Source: Paenibacillus aestuarii
Lineage (GTDB): Bacteria; Bacillota; Bacilli; Paenibacillales; NBRC-103111
Direction: 5' to 3'
Length of the DNA: 64,000 bases
Assembly: GCF_027789125.1 (NCBI RefSeq)
Contig: NZ_JAQFVF010000018.1
Span: 124,001 to 188,000, forward strand
The translations under genes and the position numbers were made by a program. The notes under the pieces were generated by a model. That model had not been told where the DNA came from. It saw nothing but the letters and a program-made list of their open reading frames with translations, and did no database searches. Shown one piece after another: positions 45,174 through 54,175 of this stretch; the first letter of the stretch is position 1; every line of letters begins with the position of its first letter.

Positions 45174-46676
45174 ATGGGTAACAGACAAACTAACACAGAC
45201 GTAATCTTAATTGGTGCCGGGGTCATGAGTGCAACTTTAGGGTCACTGCTGAAAGAATTAGTACCGGAGTGGAGCATTAAGGTTTTTGAGAAATTGGCTA
45301 GTGCCGGAGAAGAAAGCTCCAACGAATGGAACAATGCAGGAACGGGGCACGCGGCGCTGTGCGAGCTGAACTACACAGATGAGAAGCCAGATGGATCGGT
45401 AGATATCAGCAAAGCGGTCAAAATTAATGAACAGTTCCAAGTATCCAGACAGTTCTGGTCCTATCTTGTAAGCAACAATAAGATGTTTAACCCGCAGGAC
45501 TTTATTATGCCACTACCGCATATGAGTTTAGTCCAAGGCGAAAAAAATGTATCGTTCCTGAAAAAGCGTTTTGAAGCGATGTCCAGCAATCCATTGTTTC
45601 AAGGGATGGAATTTTCCGATGACCCAGATCAATTGAAGGAATGGATTCCACTAATTATGCAAGGACGGAATTCGAATGAACCTATCGCTGCGACCAGAAT
45701 TGAATCCGGTACGGATGTCAACTTTGGTGCTTTGACACGTATTTTGTTCGATAACCTGAAGACCAAAGATGTCGAAGTGAACTACAAGCACAGTGTTGAT
45801 AACATCAAGCGCACAAGAGACGGCTTATGGGAATTGAAAGTGCGTAATCTTGACAGCGGGATGGTTCAAAGCCATACGGCGAAGTTCGTCTTCATCGGCG
45901 GCGGCGGCGGAAGCTTGCCTCTGCTGCAAAAGTCCGGCATTCCTGAAGGACGAAATATTGGCGGCTTCCCGGTGAGCGGACTCTTCATGGTGTGCAACAA
46001 TCCGGATGTGGTCGAGCAGCACAATGCCAAAGTATACGGCAAAGCGCCGGTTGGCGCGCCGCCTATGTCGGTTCCGCATCTGGACACCCGTTACATCGAT
46101 AACAAAAGATCGCTGCTCTTCGGACCGTTTGCCGGCTTCTCGCCGAAGTTCTTAAAAACAGGCTCCATGTTCGATTTGATCGGCTCCGTTAAACCGAATA
46201 ACGTAGTAACGATGTTAGCGGCAGGCGCGAAGAACATGTCGCTGACGAAATACTTGATCCAACAAGTGATGTTATCGAAAGAGAAGCGCATGGAAGATTT
46301 GCGACAATTCGTCCCTGGGGCGAAGAGCGAAGATTGGGATTTGGTGGTCGCAGGGCAACGTGTTCAAGTGATTAAAGATACGACTACCGGCGGCAAAGGT
46401 ACACTGCAATTCGGTACGGAAGTGGTTAGCGCCGCGGATGGATCGATTGCTGCACTGCTCGGTGCTTCTCTGGGTGCTTCGACGGCTGTTTCCGTTATGC
46501 TTGAGCTAATCAACAAATGCTTCCCGCAGCATATGAAAGCTTGGGAGACTAAGATTAAGGAAATGATTCCATCCTATGGCATGTCCCTGGTGAAAAATCC
46601 AGAGCTTGTTCAAGAAATTCATGAATCGACGGATCGCGCGCTTGGCCTAAGCAGCGAATTGCATCCGGCTATTTAA
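45174..46676 (+). CDS. mqo: Malate:quinone oxidoreductase
   Basis: 500 residues, FAD-dependent membrane-associated dehydrogenase. N-terminal FAD site [96 protein letters not shown] and the C-terminal [15 protein letters not shown]. Oxidises malate to oxaloacetate and passes electrons to the quinone pool, bypassing NAD-linked malate dehydrogenase. ATG at 45174 follows ATAAGGACGG. Monocistronic with its own terminator. Confidence 0.95.
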   Translation: MGNRQTNTDVILIGAGVMSATLGSLLKELVPEWSIKVFEKLASAGEESSNEWNNAGTGHAALCELNYTDEKPDGSVDISKAVKINEQFQVSRQFWSYLVSNNKMFNPQDFIMPLPHMSLVQGEKNVSFLKKRFEAMSSNPLFQGMEFSDDPDQLKEWIPLIMQGRNSNEPIAATRIESGTDVNFGALTRILFDNLKTKDVEVNYKHSVDNIKRTRDGLWELKVRNLDSGMVQSHTAKFVFIGGGGGSLPLLQKSGIPEGRNIGGFPVSGLFMVCNNPDVVEQHNAKVYGKAPVGAPPMSVPHLDTRYIDNKRSLLFGPFAGFSPKFLKTGSMFDLIGSVKPNNVVTMLAAGAKNMSLTKYLIQQVMLSKEKRMEDLRQFVPGAKSEDWDLVVAGQRVQVIKDTTTGGKGTLQFGTEVVSAADGSIAALLGASLGASTAVSVMLELINKCFPQHMKAWETKIKEMIPSYGMSLVKNPELVQEIHESTDRALGLSSELHPAI

Positions 46677-46682
46677 TCTGAT

Positions 46683-46718
46683 AACCTGCTGAGATTCTTT
46701 CTCAGCAGGTTTTTTTTC
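46683..46718 (+). terminator. Rho-independent terminator
   Basis: AACCTGCTGAG/CTCAGCAGGTT perfect stem and eight T after mqo. Confidence 0.92.
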
Positions 46719-46854
46719 GGGTGCTAGGAGCCATTGAAAAAGGAGAAAATAGCCGGAACAAGCGTTTTACCGTACTGAGATGCAACTTTCCCGCATATAT
46801 GGCTACATAGAGCAGTTTTTTCGATCCTTCATTTCTTAGGCAGGAGGCGGATCT

Positions 46855-47778
46855 ATGGCCATAAAGCCCCCCATGCTGCACAGAGGGGATACCGTCGGCA
46901 TTGTAACACTAGGAAGTCCGTTGGATGCACATATCATTGACGCGCGTATTCAAACGCTTGAACATATGGGATTCAACGTTCTCGTCGGCAAATATGCTTA
47001 TCTATACAATGGCATTGTAGCCTCTTCGGCGGAGCAGCGGGCAGATGACCTGATGACGATGTTCGAAAATCGTCGGGTCAAAATGATCTTGCCCACTAGA
47101 GGAGGCACAGGGGTCAAAGATATTTTTCCGATTATTGATTTTAACGTTATCAAAAATAATCCGAAAATCGTGACCGGCTATAGTGATATCACGATTTTGC
47201 TAAATATTTTGTACCAACGCTCCGATTTAATCACGTTCCAAAGCTTGCTGCTCATCGACTTTAACACGATTACGCCGGGGTATAATTTCAACCAATTTTT
47301 CGCGGCAACGTCGACGACGTCCAGTCCGAGAGTGATCCAGAACCCGCCCGGAATGCCGCTGCATAGCCTCATCCCTGGCAATGTGACAGGGCCGATCGTC
47401 GGCGGCAATCTGACATCGCTGGTCGGGACACTGGGGACGTCGTACGAAATCGATACAAGCGGAAAAATCATACTGATTGAAGAAACGCATGAACCTACGA
47501 ATACGATTTACAGGTATTTGACGCAATTGATCATGGCAGGCAAATTCGATGACTGCATCGGCATTGTGATGGGTCAATGTACGAATTGCAGTATTTCCTA
47601 TCGGACTTCTTACAATAATTTAATTCAAGATCTCATCGTTCCGATAGGGAAACCGCTGATGACGAACGTGAGCACAGCTCACAGCTACTATAAAGCTGCC
47701 ATCCCCATCGGTGCCCAATTAAATTTAAACACATTCAATAACACCTTAACGGTAAGGGAAGCGACCGTCACAGCGTAA
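46855..47778 (+). CDS. LD-carboxypeptidase, S66 family
   Basis: 307 residues, S66 serine peptidase of the LD-carboxypeptidase/MccF type. Nucleophile Ser110 in VTGYSDIT, catalytic Glu near 209 in LIEETHEP and His276 in STAHSYY, with LPTRGGTGVKDI before the nucleophile. Cytoplasmic; it trims the last D-Ala from tetrapeptides in cell-wall recycling, or (MccF branch) cleaves peptide-adenylate toxins. ATG follows GGCAGGAGG. The terminator begins in its stop codon. Confidence 0.9.
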   Translation: MAIKPPMLHRGDTVGIVTLGSPLDAHIIDARIQTLEHMGFNVLVGKYAYLYNGIVASSAEQRADDLMTMFENRRVKMILPTRGGTGVKDIFPIIDFNVIKNNPKIVTGYSDITILLNILYQRSDLITFQSLLLIDFNTITPGYNFNQFFAATSTTSSPRVIQNPPGMPLHSLIPGNVTGPIVGGNLTSLVGTLGTSYEIDTSGKIILIEETHEPTNTIYRYLTQLIMAGKFDDCIGIVMGQCTNCSISYRTSYNNLIQDLIVPIGKPLMTNVSTAHSYYKAAIPIGAQLNLNTFNNTLTVREATVTA

Positions 47779-47806
47779 AAAGCCGGGCTGACCGGCTTTT
47801 TACAGT
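47775..47806. terminator. Bidirectional terminator
   Basis: GTAAAAAGCCGG/CCGGCTTTTTAC perfect palindromic stem with five-base loop, overlapping the stop codon. The next 170 bases to the convergent SDR gene hold nothing I can name. Confidence 0.9.
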
Positions 47807-47975
47807 CTCGCCACCGCTTGGTGCAACGTGCTGGATAAGCGCTTAAGCTCTATTGAAGCAGATACTAGGCTAGCCGCACATGCTCCAGCCCCATGCTAAC
47901 CGCGGTGCAACCCGACCGGCTGGCCATCGCTAAAGTTGCACGCACATGGCGGGCTTCCCCACAGCATTCACCGCC

Positions 47976-48881
47976 TTAGCCGTTCATAATTACCCCGCCG
48001 GTGATATGAAGAAATTGCCCGGATACATAAGTGGAATCATCCGAAGCTAAATAAACGTAGGCAGGGGCAATTTCATAAGGCTGACCTGCACGTTTCATCG
48101 GCGTCTTGGCGCCCCAGTTGGCGACTTGATCCGCAGGGAAGGAAGCGGGGATCAGCGGCGTCCAGATCGTGCCGGGGACGACGCCGTTCACGCGAATGCC
48201 TTTGCTGCTCAAGGATTTGGAGAGCGAGCGTGTGAAGGAAACAATAGCCCCTTTGGTTGCGGAATAATCAATCAGCTGCTCGTTTCCTTCGTAGGCGGTC
48301 AGCGATGCCGCATTGATGATGGTGCTGCCCGGTTTCATATGGGGTAATGCCGCTTTTGATAAATAAAAAACGGAGTAAAAATTCGTTCGGAATGTTTGTT
48401 CCATTTGTTCCGATGAGATTTGTTCCAAGCTGTTCTGGACATGCTGCTCCGCTGCATTATTCACGAGAATATCCAGCTTGCCGAATGTCTCTACGGTCTG
48501 GGCGATAACTTGTTGGCAGAACGGTTCACTGCCGATATTTCCAGCGATGGTCAGACATCGGCGTCCTTGTTGCTCCACGGCATGTTTCGTTTCATCGGCG
48601 TCCGAATGCTCGTTCAGGTAGACGATAACGACATCGGCGCCTTCTTTGGCATAAGCGAGCGCAATAGCCCGCCCTTGGCCGCTGTCGCCGCCGGTAATGA
48701 TCGCTATCTTATCTTTCAGCTTTCCGCTTCCCTGGTAGTTGGGATTATCAAACAGCGGACGCGGTTTCATCTCGGATTCCAAGCCTGGCTGCTGATCTTG
48801 ATGCTGCGCAGGATAGGGAGGGAGCGGTTTCATCAGCGCTAAGATATCAATTGTAGTTTCCGTAGGTGTTGGCGATGTCAT
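47976..48881 (-). CDS. Short-chain dehydrogenase, GS39/YhxC type
   Basis: 301 residues. Long N-terminal tail with LPPYPAQHQDQQPG, typical of the YhdF/YhxC (general stress protein 39) group, then SDR core: ITGGDSGQGRAIA (usually DSGIGRA; Gln here), NNAAEQH, catalytic DYSATKGA and VNGVVPGTIWTPL. Nucleotide cofactor likely NADP. Substrate unknown; family members are stress-induced. Start ATG 48881 behind AAGGAG. It follows the thiamine-diphosphate enzyme by 19 bases on the same strand, so both form an operon. Confidence 0.88.
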   Translation of the reverse strand: MTSPTPTETTIDILALMKPLPPYPAQHQDQQPGLESEMKPRPLFDNPNYQGSGKLKDKIAIITGGDSGQGRAIALAYAKEGADVVIVYLNEHSDADETKHAVEQQGRRCLTIAGNIGSEPFCQQVIAQTVETFGKLDILVNNAAEQHVQNSLEQISSEQMEQTFRTNFYSVFYLSKAALPHMKPGSTIINAASLTAYEGNEQLIDYSATKGAIVSFTRSLSKSLSSKGIRVNGVVPGTIWTPLIPASFPADQVANWGAKTPMKRAGQPYEIAPAYVYLASDDSTYVSGQFLHITGGVIMNG

Positions 48882-48899
48882 CGTTTGCTGTTCTCCTTT

Positions 48900-50522
48900 T
48901 CAATGTTGGGTTGGAAGATCCGGATATGGTATACGGCCTATCGATACATCGAGAAGTACCGGCTTAGCGCTGGAACGTGCTCCGGCTAAGGCTTCATTCA
49001 ACTGTTCGGCTGATTGAACACGGTGAGCCTGCCAACCGCAAGCTTCCGCCACCCGCGCAAAATTGGGATTCATCAATTCGGTGCCTTCAGGCTGCAGCCC
49101 TTGCATGAACATTTTATCCCGTTCCATTTGCAGCGTACCGTTATTGAAAACAACAACGATAAATGGCAGTTGGTATTTTGTGGCGGTTATTAAATCAGCC
49201 AAAACCATGCCCAAGCCGCCGTCCCCAGTGATGCAAAGCACCTGTTTGCCAGGTGCGCATAACTTGGCAGCCATCGCAGCAGGCAGTCCGAATCCCATGG
49301 TTCTCCACTTGCTGGAGAGCAAGAGATGTTGCTGTTTTGCCCGGAAATTCCGCAAAAACCAGAGGGTGACGTCGCCTTCATCTAAAGCTACGACCGCATC
49401 TTCATCGATCTGCTCCTCGATCAGTCGGACGACCCGAGCAGGGTGCAGGGGAGATGCGCTCTGATTGCCCTCCATCTCATTTTGTACCGACCATTTTTGC
49501 TTGCATTGTCGAATCTTATCAAGCCAAGCTTGGTTGGGGACATGCTCCTGCAATCCCTTCAACAAATGGGGGACAAGGTTTGCCGGATCGCCTGCGATGC
49601 CCCTATCAACAGGCACGGAGACACCGATGTCAGCTTGATGCTTGACAATTTGAATCACGTGCGCCGCTTGAGGAACATCACCAGCCGGCCACCAAGATGT
49701 TTCAACGGCGAGCACGACATCCGCTTGCTGAAACATGCTCGCGAGATGCGGGTTGCCGCCTTCACCAAGCCCGCTTACCATGTTAGGATGCGCTTCGGGA
49801 ATGACGCCGAGGGCACCATAACTAAGGGCAATCCCGCAGCCCCAACGTTCCGCTAAACGCTGCAGCGATTCTCGGGCTGAGCGAGCGCCGCCGCCAATGA
49901 GCATCATCGGCTGTTTGGCGGATCGAAGCAGTTGCACAATGGATTGCAACTGCTCTGCGTCCGGGCAGGGCGGGCTAACAGCTGTGGGTTCAAACGGCTG
50001 AGATGAGGTGGCCAAGGCAAATAAATTTTGCGGAATCGACAAGTGGGATACGGTTTGTTGCAAGAAAGACGTATGTACGGCCAGCTGCAAGGAAGGGATG
50101 ACTGCATCCGGATGAACGAGCAGCTGCGAATAAGCAGATACGGCCTGCACGAAAGCCTGTTGATTAATAAATTGCTTATAGGGAGTGCCGATCTTGCCGA
50201 GCGGCGCTTGGCCGCTAATGGCCAGGACGGGCGCTTGATCCAGGTAAGCGTCGCCTAAACCATTGAGCAGATTAGCAAGCCCTGGGCCCATCTGGGAAAT
50301 ACAGACGCCGAGACCGCCGGTAAATTTCGCCTCGGCCGAAGCCATCAAGGCGGCGACAGATTCGTGTCGAACCGCTATAAAGGATATCGCCTTCTGCTTC
50401 GCTATAGCGTCCATCAATCCGAAGATGGCATCGCCGACGACACCATATATCCGTTTCACGCCCAAGATGCGCAGCTGCTCAACGATCAACTCCGCTACTG
50501 TAAAATGCCGAATGGTTAACAT
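48900..50522 (-). CDS. Pyruvate-oxidase-like ThDP enzyme
   Basis: 540 residues from ATG 50522 (GAGGAG upstream at a longer than usual distance; a TTG 15 codons further up is possible). Thiamine-diphosphate enzyme with three domains: Pyr domain VAELIVEQLRILGVKRIYGVVGDAIFGLMDAI and catalytic Glu in RHESVAALMASAEAKFTGGLGVCISQMGPG; central domain; PP domain with GDG-N motif TGDGGLGMVLADLITATKYQLPFIVVVFNNGTL. Resembles pyruvate oxidase/PoxB (acetate or acetyl-phosphate from pyruvate) rather than acetolactate synthase. First gene of a two-gene operon with the SDR. Confidence 0.88.
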   Translation of the reverse strand: MLTIRHFTVAELIVEQLRILGVKRIYGVVGDAIFGLMDAIAKQKAISFIAVRHESVAALMASAEAKFTGGLGVCISQMGPGLANLLNGLGDAYLDQAPVLAISGQAPLGKIGTPYKQFINQQAFVQAVSAYSQLLVHPDAVIPSLQLAVHTSFLQQTVSHLSIPQNLFALATSSQPFEPTAVSPPCPDAEQLQSIVQLLRSAKQPMMLIGGGARSARESLQRLAERWGCGIALSYGALGVIPEAHPNMVSGLGEGGNPHLASMFQQADVVLAVETSWWPAGDVPQAAHVIQIVKHQADIGVSVPVDRGIAGDPANLVPHLLKGLQEHVPNQAWLDKIRQCKQKWSVQNEMEGNQSASPLHPARVVRLIEEQIDEDAVVALDEGDVTLWFLRNFRAKQQHLLLSSKWRTMGFGLPAAMAAKLCAPGKQVLCITGDGGLGMVLADLITATKYQLPFIVVVFNNGTLQMERDKMFMQGLQPEGTELMNPNFARVAEACGWQAHRVQSAEQLNEALAGARSSAKPVLLDVSIGRIPYPDLPTQH

Positions 50523-50671
50523 GGCAGTCGATGTACTCCTCGTTTCATTTCCTGGTAGTATGTCCAATTCGAGTTTTCTATTATTACACAGTGTTCTATG
50601 CTGGAATAGATTAGGCGATTTCAGGAAATAATTCGAAACAACATTACTGCGATGGAAGAGAGGCCCACCCT

Positions 50672-50981
50672 ATGAATTGGTCTGCGTGGTCGCTTGACCG
50701 AGTTCTAATCTTGTTTGTCAGCTTAGCCTTTCTTGTGATTGGCATCCAGGTTTCTGACCTGGTATAACGCGTCTTGGCTGCATAATGTATTCATGGTTCT
50801 CATGTGGTTCGGAGCTGTAGCGGGATTGATTGGGTTTTATTTCCATTTCCGAGGTGTCGGGATTCGCGTTGGCGGCTGGGCTTTGCGGAACTTTCTTATC
50901 GGTCCTCCTGTTACACTGCCGCTGATGTTTTCGGCGCTAAGTGTGCTCGGCTTGATCGCGATTTATTGGAAAGTTTGGTGA
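50672..50981 (+). pseudogene. Small membrane protein, damaged
   Basis: ATG 50672 opens MNWSAWSLDRVLILFVSLAFLVIGIQV and stops at 50767. In another frame, from about 50750, comes YNASWLHNVFMVLMWFGAVAGLIGFYFHFRGVGIRVGG in parts, ending at 50981 (ALRNFLIGPPVTLPLMFSALSVLGLIAIYW). Both pieces look like one Paenibacillus-type membrane protein; the join misses what is probably a connecting loop and helix, so there is an internal deletion with frame change near 50745. A terminator follows. Function unknown. Confidence 0.5.
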
Positions 50982-50998
50982 TGCCATGGGGGAGGGGC

Positions 50999-51022
50999 AA
51001 GCCGGGTTAACCGGCTTTTTTG
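50999..51022. terminator. Terminator between convergent genes
   Basis: AAGCCGG-GTTAA-CCGGCTT stem followed by six T, overlapping the end of the minus-strand metalloprotein gene. Confidence 0.85.
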
Positions 51023-51492
51023 CATTGCTGAACGAACTGCTGATAAGCAAAATCATCGGCCCGCTGCTCCACATCAAGACCCCGATAGTTTGTGGCCTTA
51101 TGGGCAGCTTTTTTGAGTAGAATTTGGTAGTGATCTAAGTTATAACGTTCATGGTTGCGCAGGTGCTCTAAAGCATCTATAAAATGATAGAATTCGTGGA
51201 ACAGAATAAAATAAGGCAGGGCATTCTTCTTGAGGGAATAACGGTTTAGCACTTGACGTTCATCAGGTGTCACGTAACGATCATAGGGTATATGAATATA
51301 AATGTTGGCGCGTCGATACTGCCGGTCAATTACTACGGAACCTCCATAAAACGGTCCAGGCGATACATGCAGTGTGCAGGGCATGGACAGAGAATGGCGG
51401 AGCATGATGAGCTGGAATTGCTCTTGCAGCCTTTTCTTCCAGACGCGAAATCTCCGTTTCCGCCAGCTATAGGCGCGTAATTGGTTGCGCAT
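51007..51492 (-). CDS. Predicted HExxH zinc metallopeptidase
   Basis: 161 residues, basic N-terminus, no signal or membrane segment. The zincin motif is H99-E100-F-Y-H103 in ILFHEFYHFIDALEH, and a second acidic block VEQRADDFAYQQF (E142, D146) resembles the ExxAD third-ligand segment of ImmA/IrrE-like peptidases. I recognise no named family. Substrate unknown. Transcribed away from the glycosyltransferase pair; start at 51492 is weakly supported, with GAGGGG at distance. Confidence 0.6.
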   Translation of the reverse strand: MRNQLRAYSWRKRRFRVWKKRLQEQFQLIMLRHSLSMPCTLHVSPGPFYGGSVVIDRQYRRANIYIHIPYDRYVTPDERQVLNRYSLKKNALPYFILFHEFYHFIDALEHLRNHERYNLDHYQILLKKAAHKATNYRGLDVEQRADDFAYQQFVQQCKKAG

Positions 51493-51631
51493 AATCGAAT
51501 CCCCTCCATATCATTCACCTTATACCGAGGAGGATTCCGTTTCAATGTAGAAATATAGGAAGTGGTATGTTTCCTGAATTATCGTGGCACCCTATTCATT
51601 GATCGAGGATCATAGAACGGAGGTCAACCAT

Positions 51632-52774
51632 TTGAATAAACCGAATCCACGCATCATGATTCTGACGGCCAAATTCGGGGAAGGTCATCTGCAAGCTTCT
51701 CAATCGCTTAAGCAAAGCTTTATCAATCAAAGTGTTCAAGATATTCGTGTGATAGATTTGTTTCAGGCTGCACATCCTTTTTTTAATGAAGTATCCAAAA
51801 AAGTGTATTTAACGAGCATGCGCACCCCCAAATATGGGTTGGACTACTACGGTTGGAGTTATTATATCACTCGCTATAATAAGCTGGACCGGCCGTGGAC
51901 AAAGTATTTCAACTATATTGGAGAGAAAAAGCTGAGAGAAATCATCGTGCAGGAACAACCGGATGCGATCATTAATGTGTTCCCTTTTGGCGCCGCACCC
52001 GAAGTTGCGCATAAGCTGGACATCCCGACCTTCACGGTATTAACCGATTATGCCTTGCACAATCGCTGGGTTCATCCTGAAATGAGCAAATATTACGTAG
52101 CTACGAATGAATTGAAGGATGAATTAGTGAGCCAAGGCTTCAGCCAGGAACAGATTGAAGTGACGGGCATTCCGATTCGCGAAGCTTTTTATCACGTTTC
52201 CCCCCAAACGAATAAGTATGGCCAGCTCTTAGATCCAGCGAAGAAAACGGTGATGATCGCTGCAGGCGCTTATGGTGTCTTGGATGAAATTAAAGAAATG
52301 GTACAATTCTTGCTATCTCAAGTGGACTGCCAAATTGCGATTGTATGCGGTCGGAACTCCAAGCTGGAGGCGAGTTTGAACGAGGATTTCGCAGCCATGA
52401 ATCATGTTCATATTTTTGGATTTGTGGAAAATATTCAAGATCTGATGGCGTTGTCATCTTGTATAGTAACCAAAGCCGGCGGGCTTACGCTGTCGGAGGC
52501 GCTCAGTTTGGCGCTGCCTGTATTCATTTATAAACCGTTTGGCGGTCAGGAAAAAGAGAATGCTCTATTCTTCCTACGTTCGGGAATAGGGAAGATTGCA
52601 GGGACGAATCAAGTGCTCGAAGAACAATTGGTACAATTTTTGTCGGATGATTCAATTGCTATAGAAATGAAAAAACGGATGCAAGCCATTCGAAAATGGC
52701 ATGCTGCAGATCACATTGTCCAAAACATCCTCCAGACGATAGCGAGCGAACAACCGCAGCCTGTCCTTGTTTAA
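51632..52774 (+). CDS. UgtP-like diacylglycerol glucosyltransferase
   Basis: 380 residues from TTG 51632, with GGAGG eight bases upstream and alignment with the paralogue's start; 16 more codons upstream lack a site. GT28/MGDG-synthase-type: MILTAKFGEGHLQAS, RVIDLFQAAHPFFN, YGLDYYGWSYYIT, TVLTDYALHNRWVHP, GIPIREAFYH, and the donor site SSCIVTKAGGLTLSEALSLALPVFIYKPFGGQEKENA. Like 34510-35646 it probably makes glucosyl-diacylglycerol. Followed by a TVP38/DedA gene; the two-gene unit is a copy of the earlier pair. Confidence 0.9.
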   Translation: MNKPNPRIMILTAKFGEGHLQASQSLKQSFINQSVQDIRVIDLFQAAHPFFNEVSKKVYLTSMRTPKYGLDYYGWSYYITRYNKLDRPWTKYFNYIGEKKLREIIVQEQPDAIINVFPFGAAPEVAHKLDIPTFTVLTDYALHNRWVHPEMSKYYVATNELKDELVSQGFSQEQIEVTGIPIREAFYHVSPQTNKYGQLLDPAKKTVMIAAGAYGVLDEIKEMVQFLLSQVDCQIAIVCGRNSKLEASLNEDFAAMNHVHIFGFVENIQDLMALSSCIVTKAGGLTLSEALSLALPVFIYKPFGGQEKENALFFLRSGIGKIAGTNQVLEEQLVQFLSDDSIAIEMKKRMQAIRKWHAADHIVQNILQTIASEQPQPVLV

Positions 52775-52861
52775 TGCTCACATCATGCGGATGTGGGTCT
52801 CTTTTTGTATGTTTGTGAATATCCATAAAGCAACTCTTGAAGCGGGATGTGACGAATTTTA

Positions 52862-53536
52862 TTGAAAGCTACTACCAAATCTTCTGAGACTCATCTTATT
52901 CGGATTATAAGTATTATTGTTATTGTGGGACTCGTCGTGTACTATTTCTATCTCTTAAAGACAGGGCAAGCGCAGGAACTATTAAAATCGATTCAAAACT
53001 TAGGCGTCTCAGGTATTATCATCGGGATCATCGTGCAAACCGTTGCCAATATTTTGCCAGTTCCTGGCGAGTTTATTTCGATCGCGCTTATGGAAATTTA
53101 TGGGGCCTTTTGGGGTGGTGTCTATGCCTGGATAGGCGGAGTGGTTGGCGCGCTTGGGGCTCTCTTTCTGACGAAATGGATCGCAAGACCGTTCTTTGGT
53201 CATATGGCTCAGCCGTTTCTTGAAAAAATGGAAGAATATATGCAAAGAAACGAGATTTTTGGTTTATTGATGATTCGTTTTGTTCCCTTTGTTCCTTATC
53301 ATTTTGTGAACTATGCGGCTGGTTTATTGGAAGTAAAGATATGGAATTTCACTTGGACAACGGGTCTCGGCATTCTTCCCTTTACAATTGCATTAAGTGG
53401 TATCTATGCAGGTGTGCGCAATGGATCCCTCATTTGGGGCATCATTGGGGCCTTCATATTTCTTATTTTGCTCGGGATCAGTTGGCTAGTTCGCAGAAAA
53501 AAAGAAGAGAAAGAAACAGACAAAACTGTCATCTAA
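52862..53536 (+). CDS. TVP38/TMEM64 (DedA-like) membrane protein
   Basis: 224 residues, close paralogue of 35703-36362: ILPVPGEFISIALMEIYGAFWGGVYAWIGG and LLMIRFVPFVPYHFVNYAAGL in matching positions, WNFTWTTGLGILPFTIALSGIYAGVRNGSLIWG at the end. TTG start with GGGATGTGAC leader as in the paralogue. Likely lipid-flippase-type membrane protein acting with the glycosyltransferase 87 bases upstream. The C-terminal tail is short and charged. Confidence 0.88.
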   Translation: MKATTKSSETHLIRIISIIVIVGLVVYYFYLLKTGQAQELLKSIQNLGVSGIIIGIIVQTVANILPVPGEFISIALMEIYGAFWGGVYAWIGGVVGALGALFLTKWIARPFFGHMAQPFLEKMEEYMQRNEIFGLLMIRFVPFVPYHFVNYAAGLLEVKIWNFTWTTGLGILPFTIALSGIYAGVRNGSLIWGIIGAFIFLILLGISWLVRRKKEEKETDKTVI

Positions 53537-53572
53537 TCTATGAGATGGCAGTTTTGTCGTTTGCAAAGAAAA

Positions 53573-53952
53573 CTAACCGTTCTCGGTTAACCTTTGTTGA
53601 ATTTCACGCTGGTAGTCGGTGAACGCTTCGGATTGTGTCCATCCGCGATCGGACATCAGCGATTGATAGCGGAGCCACTTGGCCGACAGCTCAAGTTGCA
53701 GCTTTCGGCGCTCGGCATCGGTTTGGCAAGCGGCGATCAGATCACCGATCGTGAGCATATCTTTGCGCAGCTGCATCTCTTCAGGGATCATCCCGGCATT
53801 CTTCAGCAGCTTGAAGCCGATCCGAAGCTCTTCGGGAACATTCGCTAGCTCATCAGGAGGAAGCGGCTTGCCGGCGCCAGGCAGATCGTCGAGTTCCCCA
53901 CGGCTGATGGCCTCTTGAATTTTCTCTTCGGCAATCTAGCGCATAAAATCCA
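53573..53952 (-). pseudogene. DUF1992/DnaJC28-like protein, in-frame stop
   Basis: ATG 53952 has AAGGAG eleven bases upstream; codon 6 is TAG (53935-53937) where the family normally has Trp (MDFMR-stop-IAEEKIQEAI). Everything after it is an intact DUF1992 protein of ~120 residues: GELDDLPGAGKPLPPDEL, FKLLKNAGMIPEEMQLRKDM, WLRYQSLMSDRGW. TGG to TAG is a single transition. No good start exists downstream until codon 55, so the protein is lost, unless the stop is suppressed or an error. DUF1992 function is unknown. Confidence 0.8.
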
Positions 53953-54175
53953 TCGATTGATCAACTCCTTATAGCGCCATTTTACCATAAGCAGCGAAGA
54001 AATCCGATTATGGCCACCCGTATCATTCGTTCTGTTTACAAGACTGCCGGGACAGGAATATACTGGTATTGCAATGGTAGGCAGAAGGGACAAGCCCGGA
54101 ACCCGTATGGATCTAGCTGGCTCGCTCCTCGCCAGCGTCTGTCGGATTTGTGCGTGTGATAGATGAAGGAGGCAA

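Noticed and set aside
47806..47975. Possible small gene or RNA between two convergent genes
   Set aside because: No site, no hairpin besides the terminator, no conserved motif seen.
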